Below the pieces are notes generated by a model. The model did no database searches and was not told where the DNA came from. It worked only from the letters and a program-made list of their open reading frames with translations. Shown in pieces: positions 1 through 6,957 of a stretch of DNA of 17,333 bases (position 1 is the first letter of the stretch; the number at the start of each line of letters is the position of its first letter). Position numbers and translations under genes: made by a program. This DNA comes from Clostridia bacterium. GTDB lineage: Bacteria > Bacillota > Clostridia > Christensenellales > HGM11417. The stretch spans positions 1 to 17,333 of the forward strand of contig JAFQWR010000005.1 of NCBI GenBank assembly GCA_017407365.1, written 5' to 3'.

Positions 1-2026
1 AATAGGGACGGCGTCTTACTGCCTCGGAAAGCTGTCCGCCCTCGTCGTAGCCCACGTAGCCGGGAGGCGCACCAATCAGGCGGGAAACGGAAAACTTTTC
101 CATATACTCACTCATATCGATGCGCACCATATTGCGCTCGTCATCAAACAGGCTTTCGGCAAGCGCCTTGGCAAGCTCCGTTTTACCCACACCGGTGGGG
201 CCCAAAAACAGGAAGGAGCCAATGGGTCTGTTGGGGTCGGAGATACCCGCACGGGAGCGCACGATTGCCTCGCAAACCTTACTTACCGCCTCGTCCTGCC
301 CAATGACACGGCGATGCAGAATTTCATCCAGGCGCAGAATTTTTTCTCTTTCGCCCTCCACAAGCTTGGCAACGGGGATACCCGTCCAACGGGAAACAAT
401 CTTATCGATTTCCTCCTCCGTAACCTCATCGCGCAGCAGCGTTTTACGGGTGGATTCTCTGTCTTCTGCCTCACGCTTTTTGCGTTCAAGCTCGGGCAGC
501 TCTCCGTATTGCAGCTTTGCGGCACGCTCGTAGTCGGATTCTCTTTGTGCCTGCTCGATTTCTGCCTGCACACGGTCGATGGCAATCTTTAAATCTTGCA
601 CGGCAGTGATGCTTTTCTTTTCGCTGTCCCAAAGCGCCTTCATCTCGGTAAAGCGCTCTCTGCTCGCCTGCAGCTCCTCGCGCAGTGCGGCAAGACGCTC
701 CATCGAAAGCTTATCGCTTTCCTTGCTTAAAGCCATTTCCTCGATTTCCAGCTGCATAATCCTTCTGGCAATATCGTCCATTTCGGCAGGCATAGAATCG
801 ATTTCCGTACGAATCATAGCGCAAGCCTCGTCTACAAGGTCAATTGCCTTATCGGGTAGAAAGCGGTCGGTGATATAGCGGTTGGAAAGGGTTGCCGCGG
901 CAATCAGGGCCTGGTCGTGAATGCGCACGCCGTGGAACATTTCGTAGCGCTCCTTCAAGCCCCTTAAAATACTGACGGTGTCCTCTACCGAGGGCTCCCC
1001 CACAAGCACGGGCTGGAAGCGGCGCTCTAAGGCGGGGTCCTTTTCGATATACTTACGGTATTCATCCAGCGTGGTTGCACCCACGCAATGTAGCTCGCCG
1101 CGCGCAAGCATAGGCTTCAACAGATTGCCTGCATCCATTGCACCGTCTGACTTGCCCGCACCCACGATGGTATGCAGCTCATCAATAAACAGCAGAATTC
1201 TGCCCTCAGAGCTTTTTACCTCGTTTAACACCGCCTTTAACCTTTCCTCAAATTCTCCGCGGTATTTTGCGCCTGCCACAAGCGAGCCCATATCCAACGA
1301 AAAAATGGTCTTTTCCTTTAACCCCTCAGGCACGTCACCCTTTACAATGCGGAGCGCAAGCCCCTCGGCAATTGCCGTTTTGCCTACGCCTGCCTCACCG
1401 ATGAGCACGGGATTGTTTTTTGTTTTTCGCGAAAGAATGCGGATTACGTTGCGGATTTCGTTATCTCTGCCAATGACGGGGTCCAGCTTATGCTCCTTTG
1501 CACGCTGAACGAGGTCTATGCCGTATTTGGAAAGAGCATCAAAGCTGCTTTCGGGGTTATCGCCCGTGACATTGCCTTTTTTGCGGAGCATACGCACCTG
1601 CTCTGCAAAGTCTGCCCTGGTAAATCCGTTGCTCTCTAAAATGCCGAGCAGCTTTTTGCTGATGTTGTCGAAGGCGGCAAGCATAATATGCTCAACGGAA
1701 ACATAGCTATCCTTCATATCTGCGGCAAGCACCTTTGCCTGCGTAAGCACGGTATCCGTTTTTTGCGAGATATAAATTGCATCGGGATCTCTGCCGCTAC
1801 CGGTCACCGTGGGCATACGCCTGATCTGCGCAAGCAGACTTTGCAGTATGCTTTCTGTTTTTGCGCCGCAATTATTGGCGAGCGAAGGGACGATGCCTCC
1901 CTTCTGACTGAGCAATGCATACAAAAGATGCTCGGGATATACCTGCGCATTCTGATACTGAAGCGCAACGCTCTGCGCATCCTTTAATGCTTCCAACGAT
2001 TTTTGTGTAAAATTTTGCACATCCAT
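1..2026 (-). CDS. clpB: ATP-dependent disaggregase ClpB (3' end outside window)
   Basis: Hsp100 AAA+ chaperone that, with DnaK, pulls aggregated proteins apart through its hexameric pore in the cytoplasm. The visible 675 codons start MDVQNFTQKS, a typical ClpB N-terminus. In order: the Clp N-domain (about 1-145), the first ATPase domain with Walker A GEAGVGKT (210-217) and Walker B ending IDEL (281-284), a long charged middle coiled coil (about 400-525) that separates ClpB from ClpA and ClpC, and the second ATPase domain with Walker A GPTGVGKT (609-616) and the pore-loop sequence GYVGYD. The protein is cut by the left edge; about 180-190 residues are missing relative to the usual ~860. The start is supported by AGGAGA seven bases upstream. 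It lies 67 bases downstream of the RHH gene on the same strand and has no obvious promoter of its own. No CIRCE or tandem CtsR box is visible. Identification is secure. Confidence 0.97.
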   Translation of the reverse strand, partial: MDVQNFTQKSLEALKDAQSVALQYQNAQVYPEHLLYALLSQKGGIVPSLANNCGAKTESILQSLLAQIRRMPTVTGSGRDPDAIYISQKTDTVLTQAKVLAADMKDSYVSVEHIMLAAFDNISKKLLGILESNGFTRADFAEQVRMLRKKGNVTGDNPESSFDALSKYGIDLVQRAKEHKLDPVIGRDNEIRNVIRILSRKTKNNPVLIGEAGVGKTAIAEGLALRIVKGDVPEGLKEKTIFSLDMGSLVAGAKYRGEFEERLKAVLNEVKSSEGRILLFIDELHTIVGAGKSDGAMDAGNLLKPMLARGELHCVGATTLDEYRKYIEKDPALERRFQPVLVGEPSVEDTVSILRGLKERYEMFHGVRIHDQALIAAATLSNRYITDRFLPDKAIDLVDEACAMIRTEIDSMPAEMDDIARRIMQLEIEEMALSKESDKLSMERLAALREELQASRERFTEMKALWDSEKKSITAVQDLKIAIDRVQAEIEQAQRESDYERAAKLQYGELPELERKKREAEDRESTRKTLLRDEVTEEEIDKIVSRWTGIPVAKLVEGEREKILRLDEILHRRVIGQDEAVSKVCEAIVRSRAGISDPNRPIGSFLFLGPTGVGKTELAKALAESLFDDERNMVRIDMSEYMEKFSVSRLIGAPPGYVGYDEGGQLSEAVRRRPY

Positions 2027-2064
2027 AGCTTTGCATCTCCTTTTCTTACTCTGATATGCTTAGC

Positions 2065-2084
2065 CCCTGCATCTGCATGCAAGG
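2065..2084 (-). other. Small hairpin between the RHH gene and clpB
   Basis: Read on the minus strand, an 8-bp stem (CCTTGCAT paired with ATGCAGGG, one G-U pair) closes a 4-base GCAG loop. No T-run follows, so it is unlikely to be an intrinsic terminator. It sits in the 67-base gap between the RHH gene stop and the clpB ribosome site. It could be a processing site or a partial barrier that sets expression of the two cistrons separately; the role is inference. Confidence 0.4.
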
Positions 2085-2093
2085 ACTGCTTTG

Positions 2094-2741
2094 TTAAATG
2101 ATATCGGTATCTCCGTTAAGATAAACCAAATAGCGGCTTTCCATATCCTCTACGCTGACGTATCTGCCCGAAAGCACACCCTTTAATTCATCGTCAAACA
2201 TACGGATATACGCAACGATTGCCCTGCCCTCGTTGCCGCTTCCCGATTTGGGCGCACGGAAGCGACGCACAAAGCGGCTGTCATCTAAGCGGTAGCTGCT
2301 TTCGTTCCAGGGAAAATATCTTCTTAAATACTTTCGCTCCATTTCCACAAAGGCAACAAAGAAGCGGGAAAGCGAGCGCAAAAGCTCCACGCTCTGCGTG
2401 CGGAAGATTACACGCAGCTCGCCCATGCATTCCTCGTCTGAGCGGAAAAGCTGTACGTCGTATTTTACGGTGGGGCGGTACTTTACGCTGAGCGCACTTT
2501 TTACAGACATCGTCATATCGTGCGGCGCAAGCACAAAATCGTAATCACCGTAGCCGGAAAGCCCCTCCTTTACAAACGCAAAGATATCTCCCGTCCGTTT
2601 TTCGGGCGTGATGAAGCTGACGTATTCCGCAAGAATCTGATTGACGAGATTGGAGCGGTTGGTACCCTGCCGTGCGGCAAGCTTATCGACCTCGCGCACG
2701 ACCTCCTCTGTCAGCATCAGACTGTACATATTCTTTTTCAT
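2094..2741 (-). CDS. Ribbon-helix-helix (CopG/Arc-like) DNA-binding protein with uncharacterised C-terminal region
   Basis: Predicted 215-residue regulator. The first ~45 residues fit the RHH fold: a short strand (MYSLMLTEE), helix A (EVVREVDKLAARQG), the turn TNRSN, then helix B (LVNQILAEYVSFI). RHH proteins bind DNA as dimers through the paired N-terminal strands. The remaining ~165 residues, rich in Arg, Tyr and Phe, match no family I recognise and may form a ligand-sensing or oligomerisation domain. The open frame extends 35 codons upstream, but that part overlaps the predicted promoter; the internal ATG at 2741 is preceded by AGAGGG and gives a clean RHH start. The gene has its own strong promoter and clpB follows 67 bases downstream, so the two may form an operon. 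Function beyond DNA binding is unknown. The RHH call is fairly sure; regulation of clpB is inference. Confidence 0.8.
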   Translation of the reverse strand: MKKNMYSLMLTEEVVREVDKLAARQGTNRSNLVNQILAEYVSFITPEKRTGDIFAFVKEGLSGYGDYDFVLAPHDMTMSVKSALSVKYRPTVKYDVQLFRSDEECMGELRVIFRTQSVELLRSLSRFFVAFVEMERKYLRRYFPWNESSYRLDDSRFVRRFRAPKSGSGNEGRAIVAYIRMFDDELKGVLSGRYVSVEDMESRYLVYLNGDTDII

Positions 2742-2771
2742 AGCAACCCTCTTTGGTTTTTCTCTGCCTCT

Positions 2772-2800
2772 ATTATATGCCTTGTCGCAAACTTTGTCAA
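2772..2800 (-). promoter_or_regulatory. Sigma-A promoter for the RHH gene (and probably clpB)
   Basis: On the minus strand, TTGACA (2800-2795) and TATAAT (2777-2772) are both full consensus and separated by exactly 17 bases. The predicted start of transcription is near 2765, giving a 24-base leader with AGAGGG before the ATG at 2741. An A/T-rich tract carrying the 13-bp direct repeat lies just upstream of the -35 box, where an UP element or operator would sit. Confidence 0.85.
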
Positions 2801-2805
2801 GTATT

Positions 2806-2839
2806 TTATATAAATTTTTACACGGATTATATAAATTTT
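2806..2839. repeat. Two 13-bp direct repeats, 21-bp period, between divergent promoters
   Basis: TTATATAAATTTT occurs at 2806-2818 and again, identical, at 2827-2839. The 21-bp offset is two helical turns, so both copies face the same side of the DNA. The pair begins 6 bases upstream of the RHH gene's -35 box and ends 30 bases before the mazG -35 box. It could be a regulator operator, possibly for the RHH protein itself, or a pair of A/T-tract UP elements. Confidence 0.5.
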
Positions 2840-2847
2840 CAAACAAG

Positions 2848-2866
2848 TTTCACAAAACGGGTGAAA
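2848..2866. promoter_or_regulatory. Inverted repeat TTTCAC-N7-GTGAAA before the mazG promoter
   Basis: A perfect 6-bp inverted repeat with a 7-base spacer ends 3 bases before the mazG -35 hexamer. Its centre-to-centre spacing is compatible with a dimeric repressor or activator site. No matching second copy was noticed in the window. The binding protein is unknown. Confidence 0.35.
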
Positions 2867-2869
2867 GAT

Positions 2870-2898
2870 TTGACCTTGAAGCTTTTTTGGAGTATACT
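2870..2898 (+). promoter_or_regulatory. Sigma-A promoter for mazG
   Basis: TTGACC (2870-2875) and TATACT (2893-2898) are separated by 17 bases. Transcription is predicted to start near 2905, leaving a 24-base leader that contains AAGGAG (2917-2922) six bases before the ATG at 2929. Confidence 0.75.
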
Positions 2899-2928
2899 AT
2901 AACGGAACTGAAGATCAAGGAGCAACCT

Positions 2929-4335
2929 ATGATTGCAATTATTGGATTAGGAAACGGAGCCAAGGGCTGGAGCGTAGCGGCGGCAGAATATCTTGCCTCG
3001 TCAGACTGTATTCTTGTCAAAACCGCACTTTCCGATACCTATCAGAGCTTTTCGGAAACAGGCCTTGCGCACCGCACGCTGGATGAGGTATACGAGCGCT
3101 CACGGAATTTTGATTCTCTGAACAAAAACCTTGTAAAAGAAGTGCTTGCCTGCGCCAAGCAATTCAGCCGTGTGGCATATCTCGTAGACGGCAGCGGCTA
3201 TGATGACGGCTCTGCCGCACTGCTTTTACAGCAAAAGGCAGAGATTACGGTATTCCCTGCGGCAGGCAAGGCAAGCCGCGCAATGCCCACCGCTCCCTCT
3301 CTTACCGTATACGCCGCACAGGATTTTGCCGACAACACCCCTCTTACCGTGGGTGAGCTTCCCCTGGTGATTTACGAGCTGGACAGCGCGCTTCTGGCAG
3401 GCGAAATCAAGCTGAAATTAGAGGACCTCGTTGGCGCAGAGCGTGACGCCGTGCTTTACACGGGCGGAAAGGCAAAGCCCTGCAAGGTATACGAAATAGA
3501 CCGTATGCCCTGTTACGGCTACGACACCACACTGTATCTGCCCTCTGCCTCTCTTCTTGGAAAGGAGCGCTTTGATATGTACGACGTAGTGCGTATTCTG
3601 CGTGTGCTGCGAAGCGACAACGGTTGCCCGTGGGATAAGGTACAAACGCACGAAAGCATCCGCGCAAACCTCGTGGAGGAATCTTACGAGCTGATTGACG
3701 CCATCAACAGCGGAGATATCGAAAATATGCGTGAGGAAACGGGCGACGTGCTGTTGCAGGCGCTTTTCCACGCACAGATTGCCGAGGACACAGACGAATA
3801 CTCCCTGACAGACGCCGTGAGTGAGCTTTGCACCAAGCTGATTACCAGGCATTCGCATATATTTGGCGAGGATGTTGCAAAAGACGCAGACGATGCGCTT
3901 TCTACCTGGGAAAAGAACAAGCAGACGGAAAAGCATCAACAGACCTATTCTCAGACCTTAGAGGCGGTACCCGAAAGCTTCCCCGCTCTGCTTCTTTGCT
4001 ACAAGCTGCAAAAGCGTGCCGCCAAGGCAAAGATGGATTTTGCAGATGTAGCCGATACCCTTGCCGCGTTAGAGAGCGAGCTGAAGGAGCTTATGGAGGC
4101 AAATACCGAGGCAGAAAGAGAAAACGAGGGCGGCGACCTGCTGTTTGCCGCAGTCAATCTGCTGCGGCATCTTGGCGTAGACCCCGAAACCGCCCTGCAC
4201 AAGAGCGCGAAGAAGTTTATCGCCCGCTTTAAGGAGGTAGAACGCCTTGCCCTTGCAGGCGGAAGACCGATGACGGAATACACCCCCGAGGAGCTGGACG
4301 TATTCTGGAAGGAAGCCAAAAAGAAATCTTTATAA
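2929..4335 (+). CDS. mazG: MazG nucleotide pyrophosphohydrolase with N-terminal tetrapyrrole-methylase-like domain
   Basis: 468-residue fusion resembling Bacillus YabN. MazG hydrolyses nucleoside triphosphates, including non-canonical ones, to monophosphate and pyrophosphate. The N-terminal ~215 residues resemble the SAM-dependent tetrapyrrole methylase fold, beginning IIGLGNG, but the second conserved loop, usually like VPGHP, reads VDGSGYDDG (86-94). The first MazG domain is intact: GCPWDKVQT (232-240), the metal-binding pattern E250-E251-x2-E254 with E270 and D273, and RHSHIF (307-312). A second, weaker MazG repeat follows (about 355-435, with EGGDLLFA at 400-407). The open frame extends 96 codons further upstream through the promoter; the ATG at 2929 is chosen because AAGGAG lies six bases before it and the family N-terminus begins there. 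Probably monocistronic, with a hairpin terminator directly after the stop. The MazG call is secure; methylase activity is doubtful. Confidence 0.93.
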   Translation: MIAIIGLGNGAKGWSVAAAEYLASSDCILVKTALSDTYQSFSETGLAHRTLDEVYERSRNFDSLNKNLVKEVLACAKQFSRVAYLVDGSGYDDGSAALLLQQKAEITVFPAAGKASRAMPTAPSLTVYAAQDFADNTPLTVGELPLVIYELDSALLAGEIKLKLEDLVGAERDAVLYTGGKAKPCKVYEIDRMPCYGYDTTLYLPSASLLGKERFDMYDVVRILRVLRSDNGCPWDKVQTHESIRANLVEESYELIDAINSGDIENMREETGDVLLQALFHAQIAEDTDEYSLTDAVSELCTKLITRHSHIFGEDVAKDADDALSTWEKNKQTEKHQQTYSQTLEAVPESFPALLLCYKLQKRAAKAKMDFADVADTLAALESELKELMEANTEAERENEGGDLLFAAVNLLRHLGVDPETALHKSAKKFIARFKEVERLALAGGRPMTEYTPEELDVFWKEAKKKSL

Positions 4336-4343
4336 AAAACAGA

Positions 4344-4379
4344 CAGCGTCCCTCTTTCCTTGCAGGGGCGCTGTTTTTT
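4344..4379 (+). terminator. Rho-independent terminator of mazG (possibly bidirectional)
   Basis: A 10-bp stem (CAGCGTCCCT at 4344-4353 with AGGGGCGCTG at 4364-4373, one T-G pair) has a 10-base loop and is followed by six T's. An A-run on the left side would act as a T-run on the minus strand, so it may also stop read-through from the ATPase gene. Confidence 0.85.
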
Positions 4380-4390
4380 GTCAAAAGAAA

Positions 4391-4430
4391 AAGAGCAAGC
4401 AAACAGGAAAAGCCCTGATTGTCTGCTCTT
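4391..4430 (-). terminator. Rho-independent terminator of the P-type ATPase gene
   Basis: Read on the minus strand, AAGAGCAGACAATCAGG (4430-4414) pairs with CCTGTTTGCTTGCTCTT (4407-4391) with two internal mismatched spots and a 6-base loop, then runs into TTTCTTTTGA. It begins 10 bases after the ATPase stop and stands back to back with the mazG terminator, insulating the convergent genes. Confidence 0.75.
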
Positions 4431-4439
4431 TTATTTTTA

Positions 4440-6875
4440 CTAGATATTTTTCTCTGCCCTATCCCGCAGTATGTTGAATTTGAAGTGCCGCACAATATCC
4501 TTGGTTATCATAATGATTGTGTTGGAGAGCAAAATCAAAAACAGCATATAAATGATGAGGGTTACGGGCATACCTGCAAGCGGCACAAGCTCGAAGAAGG
4601 TATTGGGCACAAGCATAAACACACCGGTAACAAGCGCCGCCACCGTCAGGAAGGTAATGGTAGAAATCTTAGTGAAGGGCATACAGATATGCATAAGCGC
4701 AACCAACCCCGAATACGTCAGCGAGAACATTGCAAGCGTTACCATCTGCTCGTTGCTGATGGAATATACGTAGCGGTCCAGGAAGAACCACCCCGCCACA
4801 CTGCAAAACAGCGCAATACCGCTTGGTATAGCCATCTTTGCCGTATTGACCAAAAAGTTACCCTCTATCAGCTTTTTGTTCGGCTGGAACGCAAGACAGA
4901 AGGAAGCAATACCGATGACACAGATTTCCAGCACGGTGAGGTGCTTGGGCTCAAACAGATAGGGCTCACCCATAATCAGAAGGAACACGGTAAGCATAAA
5001 GGTAAACAGCGTTTTCATCAGGTACAGAGAGGAAGAATTCTGAATGTTGTTTACCACCTTTCTGCCCTCCTCTACCACCTTGGGCATAGAGGAAAACTTA
5101 CTGTCCATCAGCACGAGGTTGGCAACGCTTCGTGCCGCCTCGCTTCCTGCGGCGATTGCAACCGAGCAATCTGCCTCCTTCATGGCAAGAATATCGTTTA
5201 CGCCGTCACCCGTCATGGCAACGGTATGCCCCTGCCTGCGCATCGACTTGATGAGCAGAGCCTTCTGGTCGGGCGTTACACGGCCAAATACCGTGTATTT
5301 GTTTGCCGCAGAAATAACCTCCTGATTGCTGAGGCCATCTAAACTGATAAAGTTTTCGGCATCGGGGATACCCACACGCTTTGCAATGACAGAAACGGTC
5401 ATGGGGTTATCACCCGAAATCACCTTGGTGGCAACCTGATTGTCCTTAAACCACTTGATCGTCTGAACGGCATCGTCACGGATGCGATCCTCGATAATCA
5501 GAAGAGCTAAGGGGCGGATATCCTCGGGAAGAGCAGGATTGCCCTCCTGCGCCATCAGGCCCTCGCCATAGGCAAGAAGAAGCACGCGATAGCCCTTACG
5601 CTGATATTCAATCGCCTTACTCATGATAGCATCGGAAAGATTGGGCATCACAAACTCGGGAGCGCCAACGGCAAGCGTGCCGAAGCGATCGTACGAGGCC
5701 GCACTGTATTTACGTGCAGACGAGAAGGGCTGCACCACAAGCTCACGGAATTCTGACTTGCTTGCGCCGTAAGCGTCTGTGAGCGCACGCGCTGTCTGGT
5801 TGTTATCCATCGTAGAGCCGCTCAGCCAGCTGAGCAGGGTGCCGATATGATAGCCCTTGACCTGATCGATTTCGATAACCTCCTGCAGGCGCATTGTGCC
5901 ATCGGTGATGGTTCCCGTTTTATCCAGACACAAAACGTCTACGCGTGCGAGCATTTCGGTGGAATATAAGTCCTGCACCAACGCCTTGTTGCGTGCAAGC
6001 TTAACGACGGAAAGAGCAAGCGCCGTGCTGGTGAGAAGCATCATGCCCGAGGGAATCATACCGATCACGGAGGCCGCCGCCGCCTTTACGGCATCCCAGA
6101 AGGATTCCAGACCGATGAAGCTGTTGTAAAAGGTGATAATGCCCAGCGGAACAAGGATAACACCAATACCCTTGATCAGCCAGTTGATGGAATTCATCAG
6201 CTGAGATTTGGGTTTTTTATACGTTTTTGCCTTGGAAGAAAGCATCTCTACATAGTTTGCCGCACCCACGTGCTCTACAATAGCAAGCGCAGAGCCGGAA
6301 ACCACGAAGCTGCCTGAATACACGATATCGCCCTTCTGCTTTTTGATAGGCACCGACTCACCGGTAATCAGCGCTTCGTTTGCCTCTACCTCGCCCTCTA
6401 CAACGATACAGTCTGATGCGACCTGCTTGCCGAGGGAAAGCTTGATGGTGTCGTCTAAAACAACGTCCTCTACCGAAAGACTTAAAAATTTGCCGTCACG
6501 CAGAACCTGCGCACGGGGAGCGGTAACGAGCTTCAGCTTCTGAATGCTCACCTTGGCACGGATCTCCTGCACGATACCGATGGTGGTATTCAGCAAAGCG
6601 ATTACCGCAAAAAACAGATTGTCGTACGATTTTGCAATGATCAGTAAAATGGCAATGGAAAATACCAATATGTTAAAGAAGGAGAATATATTCTTTAAGA
6701 AGATTGCGCTGTAGCTTTTTCCGTATTGCTTTTCTACTCTGTTGCTGAGCCCCTGACGGTTACGCAGGGCAACCTGCTCCTGCGTTAAGCCGTTTACCGT
6801 ATTGGGCGTAAAGCGCTCGGTGTTTTCAATCAGCACAAGCATTTCCTGATCGGTTTTTCGCTTGGTTTGTTTCAT
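4440..6875 (-). CDS. P-type cation-transporting ATPase, CtpE-like
   Basis: 811-residue integral membrane pump that uses ATP through a phospho-aspartate intermediate. Motifs in order: TGES (171-174) in the actuator domain, the M4 motif PSGM (275-278), DKTGT with phosphorylated Asp318 (318-322), a nucleotide-domain stretch SSARKYSA (385-392), SGDNP (487-491), and TGDGVND (555-561). Membrane segments lie at roughly 62-80, 86-103, 231-250, 263-288, then six after residue 615; ten in total. There is no N-terminal heavy-metal domain, so it is not a copper/zinc type. The text after DKTGT and the segment HLTVLEICVIGIASF (645-659) resemble the CtpE family, whose mycobacterial member is reported to take up calcium. 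In the M4 motif the usual Glu of PEGL is Ser. GGAGA precedes the ATG. It has its own promoter and terminator. The P-type ATPase call is certain; the transported ion is not. Confidence 0.95.
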   Translation of the reverse strand: MKQTKRKTDQEMLVLIENTERFTPNTVNGLTQEQVALRNRQGLSNRVEKQYGKSYSAIFLKNIFSFFNILVFSIAILLIIAKSYDNLFFAVIALLNTTIGIVQEIRAKVSIQKLKLVTAPRAQVLRDGKFLSLSVEDVVLDDTIKLSLGKQVASDCIVVEGEVEANEALITGESVPIKKQKGDIVYSGSFVVSGSALAIVEHVGAANYVEMLSSKAKTYKKPKSQLMNSINWLIKGIGVILVPLGIITFYNSFIGLESFWDAVKAAAASVIGMIPSGMMLLTSTALALSVVKLARNKALVQDLYSTEMLARVDVLCLDKTGTITDGTMRLQEVIEIDQVKGYHIGTLLSWLSGSTMDNNQTARALTDAYGASKSEFRELVVQPFSSARKYSAASYDRFGTLAVGAPEFVMPNLSDAIMSKAIEYQRKGYRVLLLAYGEGLMAQEGNPALPEDIRPLALLIIEDRIRDDAVQTIKWFKDNQVATKVISGDNPMTVSVIAKRVGIPDAENFISLDGLSNQEVISAANKYTVFGRVTPDQKALLIKSMRRQGHTVAMTGDGVNDILAMKEADCSVAIAAGSEAARSVANLVLMDSKFSSMPKVVEEGRKVVNNIQNSSSLYLMKTLFTFMLTVFLLIMGEPYLFEPKHLTVLEICVIGIASFCLAFQPNKKLIEGNFLVNTAKMAIPSGIALFCSVAGWFFLDRYVYSISNEQMVTLAMFSLTYSGLVALMHICMPFTKISTITFLTVAALVTGVFMLVPNTFFELVPLAGMPVTLIIYMLFLILLSNTIIMITKDIVRHFKFNILRDRAEKNI

Positions 6876-6909
6876 AAATCTCCACTATAAATAAAAATGA
6901 TATGCCTTC

Positions 6910-6938
6910 ATTATACACAAAAGTGCGCATTTTGTAAA
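6910..6938 (-). promoter_or_regulatory. Sigma-A promoter of the P-type ATPase gene
   Basis: On the minus strand, TTTACA (6938-6933) and TATAAT (6915-6910) are separated by 17 bases. Predicted transcription start near 6903 gives a 28-base leader. The -35 box and part of the spacer lie inside the hairpin that follows recG. Confidence 0.75.
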
Positions 6939-6950
6939 CCAAAAGCGCAC
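6921..6950 (-). terminator. Hairpin after recG, probable terminator
   Basis: On the minus strand, GTGCGCTTTTG (6950-6940) pairs with CAAAATGCGCAC (6934-6923) around a 5-base GTTTA loop, with one bulged T. TTTTGTG follows. The stem begins 8 bases after the recG stop. The short T-run suggests moderate efficiency. It overlaps the ATPase promoter on the same strand. Confidence 0.6.
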
Positions 6951-6957
6951 CCTTTTA

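Noticed and set aside
2027..2093. CIRCE element upstream of clpB
   Set aside because: No TTAGCACTC-N9-GAGTGCTAA pattern or close variant is present; the only structure is an 8-bp hairpin without a T-run.
2742..2846. Upstream extension of the RHH protein by 35 residues
   Set aside because: It would run through the -10 and -35 boxes of a full-consensus promoter and lacks a ribosome site; the ATG at 2741 has AGAGGG and the family N-terminus.
2869..2875. Single GGTCAAA heptad on the minus strand, as in a CtsR box
   Set aside because: CtsR operators need two tandem heptads; the second is absent, and this copy coincides with the mazG -35 hexamer.
2641..2928. Upstream extension of MazG by 96 residues
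   Set aside because: It overlaps the RHH gene and both divergent promoters; AAGGAG and the methylase-like N-terminus point to 2929.
4419..5342. Long plus-strand open frame (307 codons) inside the P-type ATPase gene
   Set aside because: It is antisense to a gene with every P-type ATPase motif, has no ribosome site, and its His/Lys/Gln-rich product looks like a shadow of membrane-protein codons.
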